A DNA stretch of 64,000 nucleotides from Pseudomonadota bacterium (GCA_023422775.1 JAFAGM010000059.1:62001-126000), one strand, 5' to 3'; positions 53,304 to 62,251 are shown, numbered from the stretch's first letter. Numbers and translations are program-made. Notes: generated by a model from the sequence alone, not told the origin.

Positions 53304-54023
53304 TTAATCCTTCTGCTCCGCGCCGCGCATCAGAGCGTGCCGCGCGACGAACGTCATCCGCCACGGATTGTGTCCGATATTCGTACCCGCGCGCGCGGCC
53401 GAGAAGCCGGCAGCCGCAAGCTTCCGGATCATTTCGTCTTCGCCGTAGCGCTGCAGCCCGACGCGGCTGCGCAGTTGGCGGTAGTCCGAGAGGGCCGTGC
53501 TGGCGAGGCCATAGAGCGCGTCCTTCACGAAGCCGTGGGTCCTTGCGAATTTCAACAGCGCCAGCACGTCCTTCGCCATGCCGACTTCCGGCAGCAGGAT
53601 ATCGCCCAGCACCAGGCGGCCGCCGGGCTTGAGCAGCCGGCGGATGACGGCGAAGGCGGAATCCAGTTCTTCCGGCGTCATGTACTGGGCGACCGAGTTC
53701 ATCACGACGAGATCGACCGATTTTTCCGCCATGCGCGTCAGGTCTTCGAGCGAGCGGACGCGGATCCTGGTGTTGGGCGCAAACCGCGCGATCAAGCGGC
53801 CGCGGACGCCGGGGGCGGGTTCGGCCAGATAGAGCCCGGCACAGGCGTCCGCCACCTTGGCGGCCGAGAGCGCCTCGCCGCAGGCATAGTCCAGCACCAC
53901 CTGGTCCGGTGAGGAGATGTAGCCGATGATGTCGCGCGCGATGATCTGGAAATGCAGGTCGCGATGCAGCCTGCTCGCATAGATCGTATGCGTTGAATCG
54001 TAATAGTCGATCCATTCGTCCAT
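53304..54023 (-). CDS. Class I SAM-dependent methyltransferase
   Basis: A 239-residue cytosolic protein with a Rossmann-type methyltransferase core: motif I VVLDYACGEALSAAKVADAC, motif II VDLVVMNSVAQYM, motif III LLKPGGRLVLGDIL. The start at MDEWIDYYDSTHTIYASRLH was chosen because upstream in-frame sequence is not protein-like. The final 30 residues (GHNPWRMTFVARHALMRG) resemble methyltransferases near sugar or O-antigen genes, but none are close. Substrate unknown. Confidence 0.85.
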   Translation of the reverse strand: MDEWIDYYDSTHTIYASRLHRDLHFQIIARDIIGYISSPDQVVLDYACGEALSAAKVADACAGLYLAEPAPGVRGRLIARFAPNTRIRVRSLEDLTRMAEKSVDLVVMNSVAQYMTPEELDSAFAVIRRLLKPGGRLVLGDILLPEVGMAKDVLALLKFARTHGFVKDALYGLASTALSDYRQLRSRVGLQRYGEDEMIRKLAAAGFSAARAGTNIGHNPWRMTFVARHALMRGAEQKD

Positions 54024-54061
54024 AGCGTACGGCGTCCCGGGGCGGAGCGGTTCCGGCGGGT

Positions 54062-54086
54062 GGAACCGGGGGAGAAATGATGCGTT
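54062..54086 (+). promoter_or_regulatory. EcfG-type general stress promoter for dps
   Basis: GGAAC, 16 bases, CGTT, the exact consensus of alphaproteobacterial EcfG/SigT promoters. The predicted start is about 55 bases upstream of the GTG. Dps is a typical member of the general stress regulon. Confidence 0.65.
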
Positions 54087-54147
54087 AGGTGGTTCGGCGG
54101 CCAAAGTCCACTGCCGCCGTGTCCGGTTCCTAACAGGAAGGTTCAAC

Positions 54148-54678
54148 GTGAGCAAAAACAACAAATCCGCCAAGGTATCCCCCGATCTCGATACACCGAC
54201 GGACCTGCCGCAGGCCGCCGTGGACAAGATCTCGGCGTCGCTCAACGTGCTGCTGGCCGACGCCTTCGCGCTCTACCTGAAGACCAAGAACTTCCACTGG
54301 CACGTCTCCGGCCGGCATTTCCGCGATTACCATCTGATGCTGGACGAGCAGTCGGACGCGATCTTCGCCACCACCGACCAACTCGCCGAACGGGTGCGCA
54401 AGCTCGGCGGCACCACGCTGCGCGGAATCGGGCAGATCGCGAAGCTGCAGACCATCCAGGACAACAACGAGGACTACGTGCCCCCGCGCGAAATGCTGCG
54501 CGAGCTGATGGAAGACAACAAGCACATGGCGGCGGCGATGCGCAAAGCCCGCAAGCTTTGCGACGATCACGAGGATTCCGGTACCACGAGCCTGCTCGAA
54601 GTCTTCATCGACGAGACCGAGCGCCGCACCTGGTTTTTGTTCGAGGCCAGCCGCCAGGAAGGCGCCAACGCGGCGTAA
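54148..54678 (+). CDS. dps: Dps family DNA-protection/ferritin-like protein
   Basis: A 176-residue mini-ferritin that oxidises Fe(II) with peroxide and shields DNA. The ferroxidase ligands lie in KNFHWHVSGRHFRDYHLMLD and the following EQSDAIF. The start is GTG with AGGAAGG upstream. An EcfG promoter upstream fits stress induction. Confidence 0.94.
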   Translation: MSKNNKSAKVSPDLDTPTDLPQAAVDKISASLNVLLADAFALYLKTKNFHWHVSGRHFRDYHLMLDEQSDAIFATTDQLAERVRKLGGTTLRGIGQIAKLQTIQDNNEDYVPPREMLRELMEDNKHMAAAMRKARKLCDDHEDSGTTSLLEVFIDETERRTWFLFEASRQEGANAA

Positions 54679-54866
54679 GCGCGGGCGCAGGGCCCGGGGT
54701 TCGGGATCGGCCAGCGGGAGCGTATGGCGCGACCCGTTGGCGTGCCGGCGCTCGCCTTTTGATGGAAATTGCCGTCGCCTCCCGACGGGCTTTGCGATAG
54801 GCTGGCGTTGCAGCTTCGAGCCGAAGCGATCGCGGAGCTTGGCTTGTCCGAGGGAGGCGGAAGAAG

Positions 54867-55175
54867 ATGCCTATCTCGTTCCCGATGATCGTGATGAGCT
54901 CGCAGCTGGCCGTCGCCGTGGCGGACGGCGTGCCGAACTTCGACATTGCGCGGAGTTGCCGGCTCGACGTCGCTGCCACGACCGGTCTCTCCGTCGACCA
55001 GTCCATGAAGAGCTGCGTCAACGATGAACAGCAGGCGAAACGGCAGCTCGCAGGCCAGTGGTCGAAATTCCCGGCGCCAAGCCGGGCAAGCTGCACGTCT
55101 CAGGAAAGCATCGGCGGCACGCCGAGCTATGTCAGTTTGCTGACGTGCCTGCAGATGGGGCAGTGGGTCCGCTAG
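54867..55175 (+). CDS. Small hypothetical protein, probably exported
   Basis: A 102-residue protein with a short hydrophobic N-terminus and five cysteines in the mature part (RSCRLDV, KSCVNDE, ASCTSQE, LTCLQM). GGAGGCGGAAG precedes the ATG. The ARSCRLD...MKSCVNDEQQAK pattern is familiar from unannotated Bradyrhizobium proteins, but the function is unknown. Confidence 0.7.
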   Translation: MPISFPMIVMSSQLAVAVADGVPNFDIARSCRLDVAATTGLSVDQSMKSCVNDEQQAKRQLAGQWSKFPAPSRASCTSQESIGGTPSYVSLLTCLQMGQWVR

Positions 55176-55432
55176 CTCGTTACCACGGCAACGCACGTTG
55201 TTTCATTGAGCCGAAATGCCCACCGCTGTCTGCGCCCTCGCGACCGATGGCGGATTCCAGCCGGCAGAGATGCACGGAAGAGCCGCGCAAGCGGATAGCC
55301 TGTTTGCGCGATTCCGATAGTCAATTTAAGCGAGCGTGCGCAAGGCGGCCGGTATGTTGCACGCCGTCCGACGGCATTTTCGGATGCCGGTGGCCGCTGC
55401 CTGGCGCTGGCCGTTCAAGGTAGAATGCAACG

Positions 55433-55735
55433 ATGCAGAAGATCATCGAATTCCGCGACGCGGCGTCTCAAGCAGTAAGACCGCAAGCGACGCAGCCGCC
55501 CTCCGTCGCATCGATATCGGCGGTGGTCGACTCCCTGTCCCGCACGCTCGAATGTATCAAGTCGCTTTGCGCGACGGCCCCGAACGGGCCGGTCCGTGAC
55601 AGGCTGGAAATCGAGCGGACCAATCTCGTCATCGGTCTCTTTGCCGCGCGGGTCGCGGAGATGCGCGTTTCCTCGGACGAGCCCGCGCCGAAGGCTTCGG
55701 CCGGTTCGAGCCTGCAGGTCGCCAATCGCCGCTGA
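55433..55735 (+). CDS. Small hypothetical protein (100 aa)
   Basis: A helical, mostly hydrophilic peptide (SISAVVDSLSRTLECIKSLC, then DRLEIERTNLVIGLFAARVA). There is only a weak AAGGT upstream of the ATG. Composition looks like a protein rather than random antisense, but I have no family match. It converges on the cupin gene. Confidence 0.5.
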   Translation: MQKIIEFRDAASQAVRPQATQPPSVASISAVVDSLSRTLECIKSLCATAPNGPVRDRLEIERTNLVIGLFAARVAEMRVSSDEPAPKASAGSSLQVANRR

Positions 55736-55748
55736 CGGCGCGGTTTGC

Positions 55749-56282
55749 CTAACCCCCGGCGTGCTTCCACAGTCTGACCAGCGGGCCGCCTTCGCCGCGC
55801 ACCGGGTCGGTCTTCGGCACCGCCACCAGCGGAATCGTCTGCAACGCCTTTGCATGGTTTGCCGGCGTCGGCCGCGTGATTTCCATCTGCGGTCCCGGCG
55901 GATAGGCGCCGACCACGCAGAAATCGCTGCTCGCCGAGATCAATTGATGGCCGGTGCCCGCGGGCAGGATCGCTACGTCGCCGGCGGAGATATCGAGCGC
56001 CTTGCCGTGGTCGCCGCCGAACTGCACGCGCGCGTGCCCGCGGGCGACGCCGAGCGCTTCATGCACGGTCGAATGGTAATGCAGATAGTCGTAGACGCCG
56101 TTGCGCCACATCGCGCCCCAGCCATTGGCGCCGAACAGATCCTCGATGGTTTTTTCGGGATGATCGTTCGCGACGTTCACTGCGCTCCTGTAGACCAGAA
56201 ACGGATTCGGGTTGTTGGGAACGAGGCCGTCGTCGGCGAAGATGAAGGTGAGCGGTTCGATTTCGGTGCGAACGACTGACAT
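55749..56282 (-). CDS. Cupin domain protein
   Basis: A 177-residue single-domain beta barrel. Cupin motif 1 is YLHYHSTVHEALGVARGHA, with two His and one Glu for metal binding, and motif 2 is LPAGTGHQLISAS. GGAG lies eight bases upstream of the MSVVRTE start. Proteins of this wording are usually annotated as cupins without a defined reaction. Confidence 0.88.
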   Translation of the reverse strand: MSVVRTEIEPLTFIFADDGLVPNNPNPFLVYRSAVNVANDHPEKTIEDLFGANGWGAMWRNGVYDYLHYHSTVHEALGVARGHARVQFGGDHGKALDISAGDVAILPAGTGHQLISASSDFCVVGAYPPGPQMEITRPTPANHAKALQTIPLVAVPKTDPVRGEGGPLVRLWKHAGG

Positions 56283-56302
56283 GTGTGTCTCCGTCATCAA
56301 AC

Positions 56303-56399
56303 CCTCATGGTGAGGAGGCGCGGAGCGCCGTCTCGAACCATAGGCCCCACCGGTGCCATTCATCCTTCGAGACGCCGCTACGCGGCTCCTCAGGATGAG
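56303..56399. repeat. Pair of inverted REP-like elements with compensating changes
   Basis: Copy 1 (56303-56344) is CCTCATGGTGAGGAG, then GGCGCGGAGCGCC, then CGAACCATAGG. Copy 2 (56361-56399), read on the minus strand, is CTCATCCTGAGGAG, then GCCGCGTAGCGGC, then CGAAGGATG. Stem positions change in matched pairs between the copies (ATGGT/ACCAT against CATCCT/AGGATG; GGCGC/GCGCC against GCCGC/GCGGC), so each copy keeps its hairpin. Confidence 0.7.
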
Positions 56400-56453
56400 C
56401 TCTGGCGCTTTGCCCACCCTGCAAGCTTACACCATCAAACCTTGCTTTGCCGC

Positions 56454-56954
56454 TCACGTTCCTTTTGGAATCTCGAACACCAGGCAGGTCGTGGTGGCGT
56501 GTGCGAGCAGGCGGCCGTTGGCGTCGGTGATGCGCGCCTCGGCCGTGGCGGCGCGGCGGCCGACGCTGAAGGTCTTGCCCTCGGTCCGCACCGGGCCGGT
56601 ATCCTGGCTCATGCCCCTGATGAAGGAGATCTTGAATTCGAGCGTGGTGTAACCGGTGCCGGCGGGAAGCGTGGTCTGAACGGCGAGCCCCATCGCGGAA
56701 TCCAGCAGGATCGCGGCGTAGCCGCCATGCACCGAGCCGATCGGGTTGTAGTGCCTAAAGCCAGGCACGCTGTGGAACACGACGTGGCCGTGCTCGGCGG
56801 TGGAATCGAACGGCTCCACGGTCTGCATGATCGGCGGAGACGGAAGTTTGCCCTCGAAGATGCCGCGGACGAAGTCGAGCCCCGTCATCGACGCCATCAC
56901 CTGCGTCGGCGTCACGCCGTATTCGACCTTGGGGGAGGTGGCGTTATCTTCCAT
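56454..56954 (-). CDS. PaaI-family hotdog thioesterase
   Basis: A 166-residue acyl-CoA thioesterase of the PaaI/YdiI type. GFRHYNPIGSVHGGYAAILL carries the HGG catalytic loop followed by the LDSAMG Asp, and VGRRAATAEARITDANGRLL is the family's central strand. I start at MEDNATSP, which has AGGA upstream; ATGs at 56972 and 56984 are alternatives. It may release CoA during acid or aromatic degradation. Confidence 0.88.
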   Translation of the reverse strand: MEDNATSPKVEYGVTPTQVMASMTGLDFVRGIFEGKLPSPPIMQTVEPFDSTAEHGHVVFHSVPGFRHYNPIGSVHGGYAAILLDSAMGLAVQTTLPAGTGYTTLEFKISFIRGMSQDTGPVRTEGKTFSVGRRAATAEARITDANGRLLAHATTTCLVFEIPKGT

Positions 56955-56984
56955 GGGGCGTCCTGCTGTCATCACAATTGCCAT

Positions 56985-57070
56985 CCGTCATTGCGAGCGA
57001 AGCGAAGCAATCCATCGCGCCGCAAGCGGATGACTGGATTGCTTCGTCGCTTCGCTCCCCGCAATGACGG
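56985..57070. repeat. Inverted-repeat element, CGTCATTGCGAG family, copy 2
   Basis: CCGTCATTGCGAGCGAAGCG to ATCCA, then an imperfect inverted arm TGGATTGCTTCGTCGCTTCG ending GCAATGACGG. The loop contains GCCGCAAGCGG. It lies between the thioesterase and carA genes. Confidence 0.8.
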
Positions 57071-57078
57071 TTGGAGGC

Positions 57079-58269
57079 TTACGCCCGCTTGTTCGCCCGC
57101 ATCAAATCCGCGAACCGCTTGAACAGATAGTGCGAGTCGCGCGGGCCGGGCGAGGCTTCCGGGTGGTACTGCACCGAGAACACCGGCTTGCCCTCGAGCT
57201 GGATACCGCAATTGGAGCCGTCGAACAGCGAGACGTGGGTCTGCGTCGCGCCCTTCGGCAGCGTCGCCTGGTCCACCGCAAAACCATGGTTCATCGACGT
57301 GATCTCAACCTTGCCGGTGGTCTCGTCCCTGACCGGATGGTTGGCGCCATGGTGGCCCTGATGCATCTTCATGGTCTTGGCGCCGACGGCGAGGCCCAGC
57401 ATCTGGTGGCCGAGACAGATGCCGAAGGTCGGCGTCCCCGAGGAAATCACCTGCTGGATCACCGGCACGGCATATTTGCCGGTCTCGGCCGGATCGCCGG
57501 GGCCGTTGGAAAGAAACACGCCGTCCGGCTTCATCGCCAGGATGTCTTCGGCCGAGGTCGTCGCCGGCACCACCGTGACCTTGCAGCCCTCGCCGGCGAG
57601 CAGCCGCAGGATGTTGCGCTTGATGCCGTAGTCGATTGCGACCACGTTGAATTCAGGCTCGGACTGGCGGCCAAAACCCTTTTCCCAGGACCACGGCGTC
57701 TCGTCCCAGGTGAAGCGCTGGGCCGACGTCACCATCGGCACCAGGTCCATGCCTTCGAGGCCGGGCCATTCGCGCGCCTCTTCCTTCAGGCCATGCAGGT
57801 CGAACTCGCCGTTTCGCGAATGCGCGATCACGGCGTTCGGCATGCCCTTGCTGCGGATCAGCGCGGTCAGCGCGCGGGTGTCGATGCCGGAGAGGCCGAT
57901 GATGCCGCGCGCCTTCAGCCACTGGTCGAGATGTTTGGTGGCGCGGTAGTTCGAGGGATCTGATATCGCCGAGCGCAGGATCACGCCGCGCGCGCCCGGC
58001 GTCGCCGCCATGTTCACCGTCTCGATGTCTTCGTCGTTGGTGCCGACGTTGCCGATATGCGGGAAAGTGAAGGTGATGAGCTGACCAGCATAGGAGGGAT
58101 CGGTGAGGATCTCCTCGTAGCCGGTCATCGCGGTGTTGAAGCAGACCTCGCCGACGGCATGGCCTTCCGCGCCGAGGCCAAATCCTTCCAGCACGGTGCC
58201 ATCGGCAAGCACGAGGAGCGCGGTCGGTTTGTGGTCCGGCCAGGCTGAAGCATTTTCAGATGTTGTCAT
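57079..58269 (-). CDS. carA: Carbamoyl-phosphate synthase small subunit
   Basis: Glutaminase subunit, 396 residues, that delivers ammonia to CarB. The class I amidotransferase triad is visible: nucleophilic Cys in FGICLGHQMLGLAVG, and His and Glu in QYHPEASPGPRDSH near the C-terminus. The N-terminal CPSase domain begins LLVLADGTVLEGFGLGAEGH. It is transcribed towards carB but about 4 kb away, so each probably has its own promoter. Confidence 0.97.
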   Translation of the reverse strand: MTTSENASAWPDHKPTALLVLADGTVLEGFGLGAEGHAVGEVCFNTAMTGYEEILTDPSYAGQLITFTFPHIGNVGTNDEDIETVNMAATPGARGVILRSAISDPSNYRATKHLDQWLKARGIIGLSGIDTRALTALIRSKGMPNAVIAHSRNGEFDLHGLKEEAREWPGLEGMDLVPMVTSAQRFTWDETPWSWEKGFGRQSEPEFNVVAIDYGIKRNILRLLAGEGCKVTVVPATTSAEDILAMKPDGVFLSNGPGDPAETGKYAVPVIQQVISSGTPTFGICLGHQMLGLAVGAKTMKMHQGHHGANHPVRDETTGKVEITSMNHGFAVDQATLPKGATQTHVSLFDGSNCGIQLEGKPVFSVQYHPEASPGPRDSHYLFKRFADLMRANKRA

Positions 58270-58501
58270 GAGCGCACTTCATAGTCCGCCCATCCCCGCG
58301 CGTCAAAGCCGGAAAATGGCGGATTCACATGCGTTGCCGCATAATTGGTGGCCTTTTCCGGAATTTCAGCCCGTTGCTCGGGCTTTTGACCGGATCCGCC
58401 GGGAATCCCGAGGTTCTGCCTCCGGGGACGGACAAGGCTTTGGTTGTTCTTGGGCGACGAACGGCCTAGATCAGGTTCCTTGCATCCAAAGAGGTAAGGC
58501 C

Positions 58502-58957
58502 ATGCTGCGCGACGACATCAACAATGCGGTCAAGGACGCCATGAAGGCCAGGGAAGAGCGCAAGCTCTCCACGCTGCGCATGGTCAATTCGACCATCAAG
58601 AACGCCGATATCGCCGCGCGCGGGGAGGGCAAGCCCCCGCTGTCGGACGCCGATCTGCTTGCGCTGTTCCAGAAGATGATCAAGCAGCGCCAGGAGTCCG
58701 TCGAGCTCTACGACAAGGGCGGCCGCGCCGAGCTTGCCGCGCAGGAGCGCGAGGAGATCGCGATCATTTCGGCCTATTTGCCGAAGCAGATGTCGGACGA
58801 CGAGGTGAAGGCTGCGATATCGGCCGCGATCGCCGAGACCGGCGCCGCCGGGATGAAGGACATGGGCAAGGTGATCGGCGTGCTGCGCGCAAAATTCGCC
58901 GGGCAGATGGATTTCGGCAAGGCCAGCGGCATGGTGAAGGCGGCGCTGTCGGGCTGA
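58502..58957 (+). CDS. GatB/YqeY domain protein
   Basis: A 151-residue all-helical protein of the YqeY family, related to the tRNA-binding tail of GatB. MLRDDINNAVKDAMKAREER and STLRMVNSTIKNADIAARGE open it and ISAYLPKQMSDDEVKAAISA marks the second half. It may bind tRNA, but the cellular role is undefined. It is divergent from carA. Confidence 0.93.
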   Translation: MLRDDINNAVKDAMKAREERKLSTLRMVNSTIKNADIAARGEGKPPLSDADLLALFQKMIKQRQESVELYDKGGRAELAAQEREEIAIISAYLPKQMSDDEVKAAISAAIAETGAAGMKDMGKVIGVLRAKFAGQMDFGKASGMVKAALSG

Positions 58958-58966
58958 TCCCGACCG

Positions 58967-59704
58967 CTACCGGCCCTGCGAACGCGTGAAGGGTACGAAG
59001 CGCACGGGAGCCACCGCGCGGATTGTCGTCTTGTCGGCGGCGATTTTCTCGACGACCGTGAGCTGCTGGGCGCCGTAATCGGCTCCCACCGGCATCACGA
59101 GCCGGCCGCCTACCTTGATCTGCTCGATCAGCGGCGGCGGTATCTGCCCGAGCGCGGCGGTCACCACGATGGCGTCAAAGGGACCGCAGTCGGGCCAGCC
59201 GGCAAAGCCGTCGCCAAGCTTGACGCTCACATTGTCGTATCCGAGATCCCTGAGTGCCTTTGTGGCGCTCTCGGCCAGTTGCGGGACAATCTCGATGGTG
59301 CAGACCTTTCGCGCCAGGCGCGCGAGGACCGCGGCCTGGTAGCCGGAACCGGTACCGATCTCGAGCACGACATGGTCAGGCGCAACCTCGGCCAACTGCG
59401 TCATCAAGGCCACGATGAACGGCTGCGATATGGTCTGGCCAAGGCCGATCGGAAGCGGCGTATCCGCGTATGCGATCGAGCAGGATCGCTCGGGAATGAA
59501 CAAATGGCGCTTCGTTTGCCCCATGGCGTCGAGGACCCGTTGCGAAAAGCCGTGTTGTCCCAAGACCCCGGGGCGTGAACGGGCGTAGTCCTTGATGGTT
59601 TCGACCATCGCAGCGCGTTCGCGAACGCATCGGGCGTCCTCCTGCGCGGTCGCGTCCCGTGCGCCGGCGGCCATGGAAAGCACCAGCATCAGCAAGGTCT
59701 TCAT
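58967..59704 (-). CDS. Exported protein-L-isoaspartate O-methyltransferase
   Basis: A 245-residue PCMT that repairs isoaspartyl residues using SAM. Motif I is VVLEIGTGSGYQAAVLARLA and the family's RHLFIPE and TISQPFIVALM blocks are intact. It differs from the usual cytosolic enzyme (about 208-215 residues) by an N-terminal signal peptide (MKTLLMLVLSMAAGARDATA, then Gln-Glu), implying periplasmic location, where SAM supply is unclear. CGGGAG lies upstream of the ATG. No surE gene, its frequent partner, is adjacent. Confidence 0.88.
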   Translation of the reverse strand: MKTLLMLVLSMAAGARDATAQEDARCVRERAAMVETIKDYARSRPGVLGQHGFSQRVLDAMGQTKRHLFIPERSCSIAYADTPLPIGLGQTISQPFIVALMTQLAEVAPDHVVLEIGTGSGYQAAVLARLARKVCTIEIVPQLAESATKALRDLGYDNVSVKLGDGFAGWPDCGPFDAIVVTAALGQIPPPLIEQIKVGGRLVMPVGADYGAQQLTVVEKIAADKTTIRAVAPVRFVPFTRSQGR

Positions 59705-59909
59705 GATTGCGGTCTCCCGCCGGTCAACGATCCGCGTCGACCGCTTGAGCGCAACGGGTAGATTCGACCGGTCGACCGAATGTGCTCCACCAGGTCTTGA
59801 TACCATGGCCCCACAGACGCTGACGGATAATTTTCCCCGGGAACCTTTCCGCTGACGCAACATCCAACGGGTACAAGCTCGGTTGGCAATGTCGTGGAAG
59901 GGCAACTCG

Positions 59910-60527
59910 ATGAGTCCGAACATACGTGCACTGGATCGCGCGCGAGCGTCACGGTCCGAGGTCCAAAGGCCAGCCAGGGCCGAGGTCGAGGCGGCGGTAC
60001 GCACCATCATCCGGTGGACCGGCGAGGATCCCGACCGGGACGGCCTCACCGAGACGCCGGCGCGTGTGACCCGTTCGTTCGAGGAATTCTTCGCAGGCTA
60101 TGCTCAGGACCCCGTTGAAATCCTGCGGAAGACCTTCGAGGAGATCGAAGGCTATGACGAGATGATCGTGCTGCGCGGCATCCGCTTCGAGAGCCATTGC
60201 GAACATCACATGGCGCCGATCATCGGCCAGGCCTGGGTGGCCTACATTCCAAATGGCCGCGTGGTCGGCATCAGCAAGCTGGCGCGTGTGGTCGACGTCT
60301 TTGCCCGGCGCCTGCAGATTCAGGAAAAGATGACGGCGCAGATCGCCAACACCATCAACGACGTGCTGGAACCGCAGGGCGTCGGCGTCATTATCAAGGC
60401 GTCGCACCACTGCATGACGACGCGCGGCGTGCACAAGCCGGACACCGACCTCGTGACCAGCCGCATGCTGGGATGCTTTCGCGACAACGCGTTGACCCGT
60501 CAGGAATTTCTGGGAATGGCGACGTAA
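59910..60527 (+). CDS. folE: GTP cyclohydrolase I
   Basis: Converts GTP to dihydroneopterin triphosphate, the first step of folate synthesis. 205 residues: WTGEDPDRDGLTETPARVTR, the catalytic and zinc site ESHCEHHMAPIIGQAWVAYI, and SHHCMTTRGVHKP with the second Cys ligand. GGAAGGG precedes the ATG at 59910. The Rieske-FAD reductase gene follows after 22 bases, probably in the same transcript. Confidence 0.97.
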   Translation: MSPNIRALDRARASRSEVQRPARAEVEAAVRTIIRWTGEDPDRDGLTETPARVTRSFEEFFAGYAQDPVEILRKTFEEIEGYDEMIVLRGIRFESHCEHHMAPIIGQAWVAYIPNGRVVGISKLARVVDVFARRLQIQEKMTAQIANTINDVLEPQGVGVIIKASHHCMTTRGVHKPDTDLVTSRMLGCFRDNALTRQEFLGMAT

Positions 60528-60549
60528 CCTGACGCGAGCGGAGGATGAG

Positions 60550-62076
60550 ATGGCCGATCAGCAAGCGCCACCCGCCGGTCCCGATCTATCGAGGGGCATT
60601 CCCACTTCCGAATTCGCCGGCCAGACGTTGATCGGCCACGTCGGCGATGATGAAGTCCTGCTGGTGCGTTCGGGCCCGGAGATCTTTGCGATCGGCGCGC
60701 ATTGCAGCCATTACCACGGGCCGCTCGCCGAAGGCCTCGTGACCGGCGAGGACATCCGCTGTCCCTGGCATCATGCCTGTTTCGACTTGCGCACCGGCGA
60801 GGCGACGAGGGCGCCGGCGCTCAGTCCGATCGCGGTCTGGAAGGTCGAGCAGGAAGGCGACCGCATCTTCGTTCGTGAAAAGCATGAACAGCAAAGGCGG
60901 GAGGCGAGGGACGCCACCGATGCGCCTGCCAGGATCGTGATCGTCGGCGGCGGTGCGGCCGGCTTTGCCGCGGCCGAGATGCTGCGGCGGCAGGATTTTC
61001 GCGGCAGCATCGTGATGCTGAGCAACGAGGCGGCGGCGCCGGTGGACCGGCCGAACCTGTCCAAGGATTACCTCGCCGGCAGCGCGCCGGAGGACTGGCT
61101 GCCGCTGCGGCCGAATGATTTCTACAGCGAGGCGAAGATCGACCTCCGGCTCGAGACCGAGGTTGCGTCCATCGACGCAAGGGCCCGCCATGTCGTCACA
61201 TCGGGCGGCGAGACCATCCCCTACGACCGCCTGCTGCTGGCGACCGGCGCGGAACCGGTGCGCCTGCCGATACCGGGTGTGGACCAGCCCCACGTCCACG
61301 TGCTGCGTTCGCTGGCGGATTCCCGCACGATCATCGCATTGGCCGATGGCGCCCGGCGGGCGGTCGTGATCGGAGCGAGTTTCATCGGGCTGGAGGCCGC
61401 AGCGTGGCTGCGGGCCAGAAATATCGAGGTGCATGTCGTCGGGCTCGAGCAGCGGCCGATGGAGCGCGTGCTGGGACCCGAGATGGGTGATTTCATTCGT
61501 GCCCTGCATGAAGAGCACGGCGTCATCTTTCATCTCGGCGACACCGTCACCGCCATCGACGGCAAACGCGCGACGCTGAAAAGCGGCGGCGAGATCGAAG
61601 CCGATGTCGTGGTGATCGGCGTCGGGGTGCGTCCACGCCTTGGATTGGCCGAGAAGGCGGGGCTTGCGATCGACCGCGGCGTCACCGTCGATAGCTACCT
61701 GGAAACCAGCGTGCCCGGCATCTACGCCGCGGGCGATATCGCGCGCTGGCCCGATCCGCATTCCGGCGAAAACATCCGCGTCGAGCATTGGGTGGTGGCC
61801 GAACGTCAGGGACAGACCGCCGCGCGAAACATGCTCGGGCAAAACGAACGCTTCGACGCCGTGCCGTTCTTCTGGAGCCAGCACTACGACGTGCCGGTCA
61901 ACTATGTCGGCCACGCCGAGAAATGGGACGAGATCGTTGTCGATGGCGACATCGCCGGCAGAGATTGCCTGCTGCAATACAAGCGCGGCGGCCGTGTGCT
62001 CGCCGTCGCCTCGATCTATCGGGACGTCGCCAGCCTCGAGGCCGAACTTGCGATGGAGACCGAGCTGTTGTTCTAG
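60550..62076 (+). CDS. Rieske-FAD pyridine-nucleotide reductase fusion (AIFM3-like)
   Basis: A 508-residue fusion. Residues 15-110 are a Rieske domain with ligands in AHCSHYHG and CPWHHACF. Residues 125-430 form a ferredoxin-reductase-type FAD/NAD(P)H module (VIVGGGAAGFAAAEMLRRQD for FAD, VVIGASFIGLEAAAWLRARN for NAD(P)H, GIYAAGDIARWPD to close), followed by a reductase C-terminal domain. The order matches the AIF-like AIFM3 family and suggests electron transfer from NAD(P)H through FAD to the [2Fe-2S] centre. The partner oxygenase or acceptor is not evident here. Confidence 0.92.
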   Translation: MADQQAPPAGPDLSRGIPTSEFAGQTLIGHVGDDEVLLVRSGPEIFAIGAHCSHYHGPLAEGLVTGEDIRCPWHHACFDLRTGEATRAPALSPIAVWKVEQEGDRIFVREKHEQQRREARDATDAPARIVIVGGGAAGFAAAEMLRRQDFRGSIVMLSNEAAAPVDRPNLSKDYLAGSAPEDWLPLRPNDFYSEAKIDLRLETEVASIDARARHVVTSGGETIPYDRLLLATGAEPVRLPIPGVDQPHVHVLRSLADSRTIIALADGARRAVVIGASFIGLEAAAWLRARNIEVHVVGLEQRPMERVLGPEMGDFIRALHEEHGVIFHLGDTVTAIDGKRATLKSGGEIEADVVVIGVGVRPRLGLAEKAGLAIDRGVTVDSYLETSVPGIYAAGDIARWPDPHSGENIRVEHWVVAERQGQTAARNMLGQNERFDAVPFFWSQHYDVPVNYVGHAEKWDEIVVDGDIAGRDCLLQYKRGGRVLAVASIYRDVASLEAELAMETELLF

Positions 62077-62101
62077 GCCTGGGGCACAAAATGTCTCTCC
62101 A

Positions 62102-62230
62102 CGTCATGCCCGGCCTTGTGCCGGGCATCCACGTCTTTAAACTTGCAGCAAAGCAAGAACGTGGATGGCCGGGAGCGCAGACAGGTGTTCGCAGTCTGCG
62201 CAAAGCAGACTACCATGCCCGGCCATGACG
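62102..62230. repeat. Composite palindromic element upstream of the second acyl-CoA ligase
   Basis: Hairpin ATGCCCGGC-CTTGT-GCCGGGCAT (62106-62128), a longer pair ATCCACGT (62127-62134) with ACGTGGAT (62160-62167), and an end GCCCGGCCATGACG that mirrors the opening CGTCATGCCCGGC imperfectly. It resembles an element repeated in this genus and includes an ATG at 62225 that could be mistaken for a gene start. Confidence 0.65.
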
Positions 62231-62251
62231 AAGGACGGATACACCAGGGCC

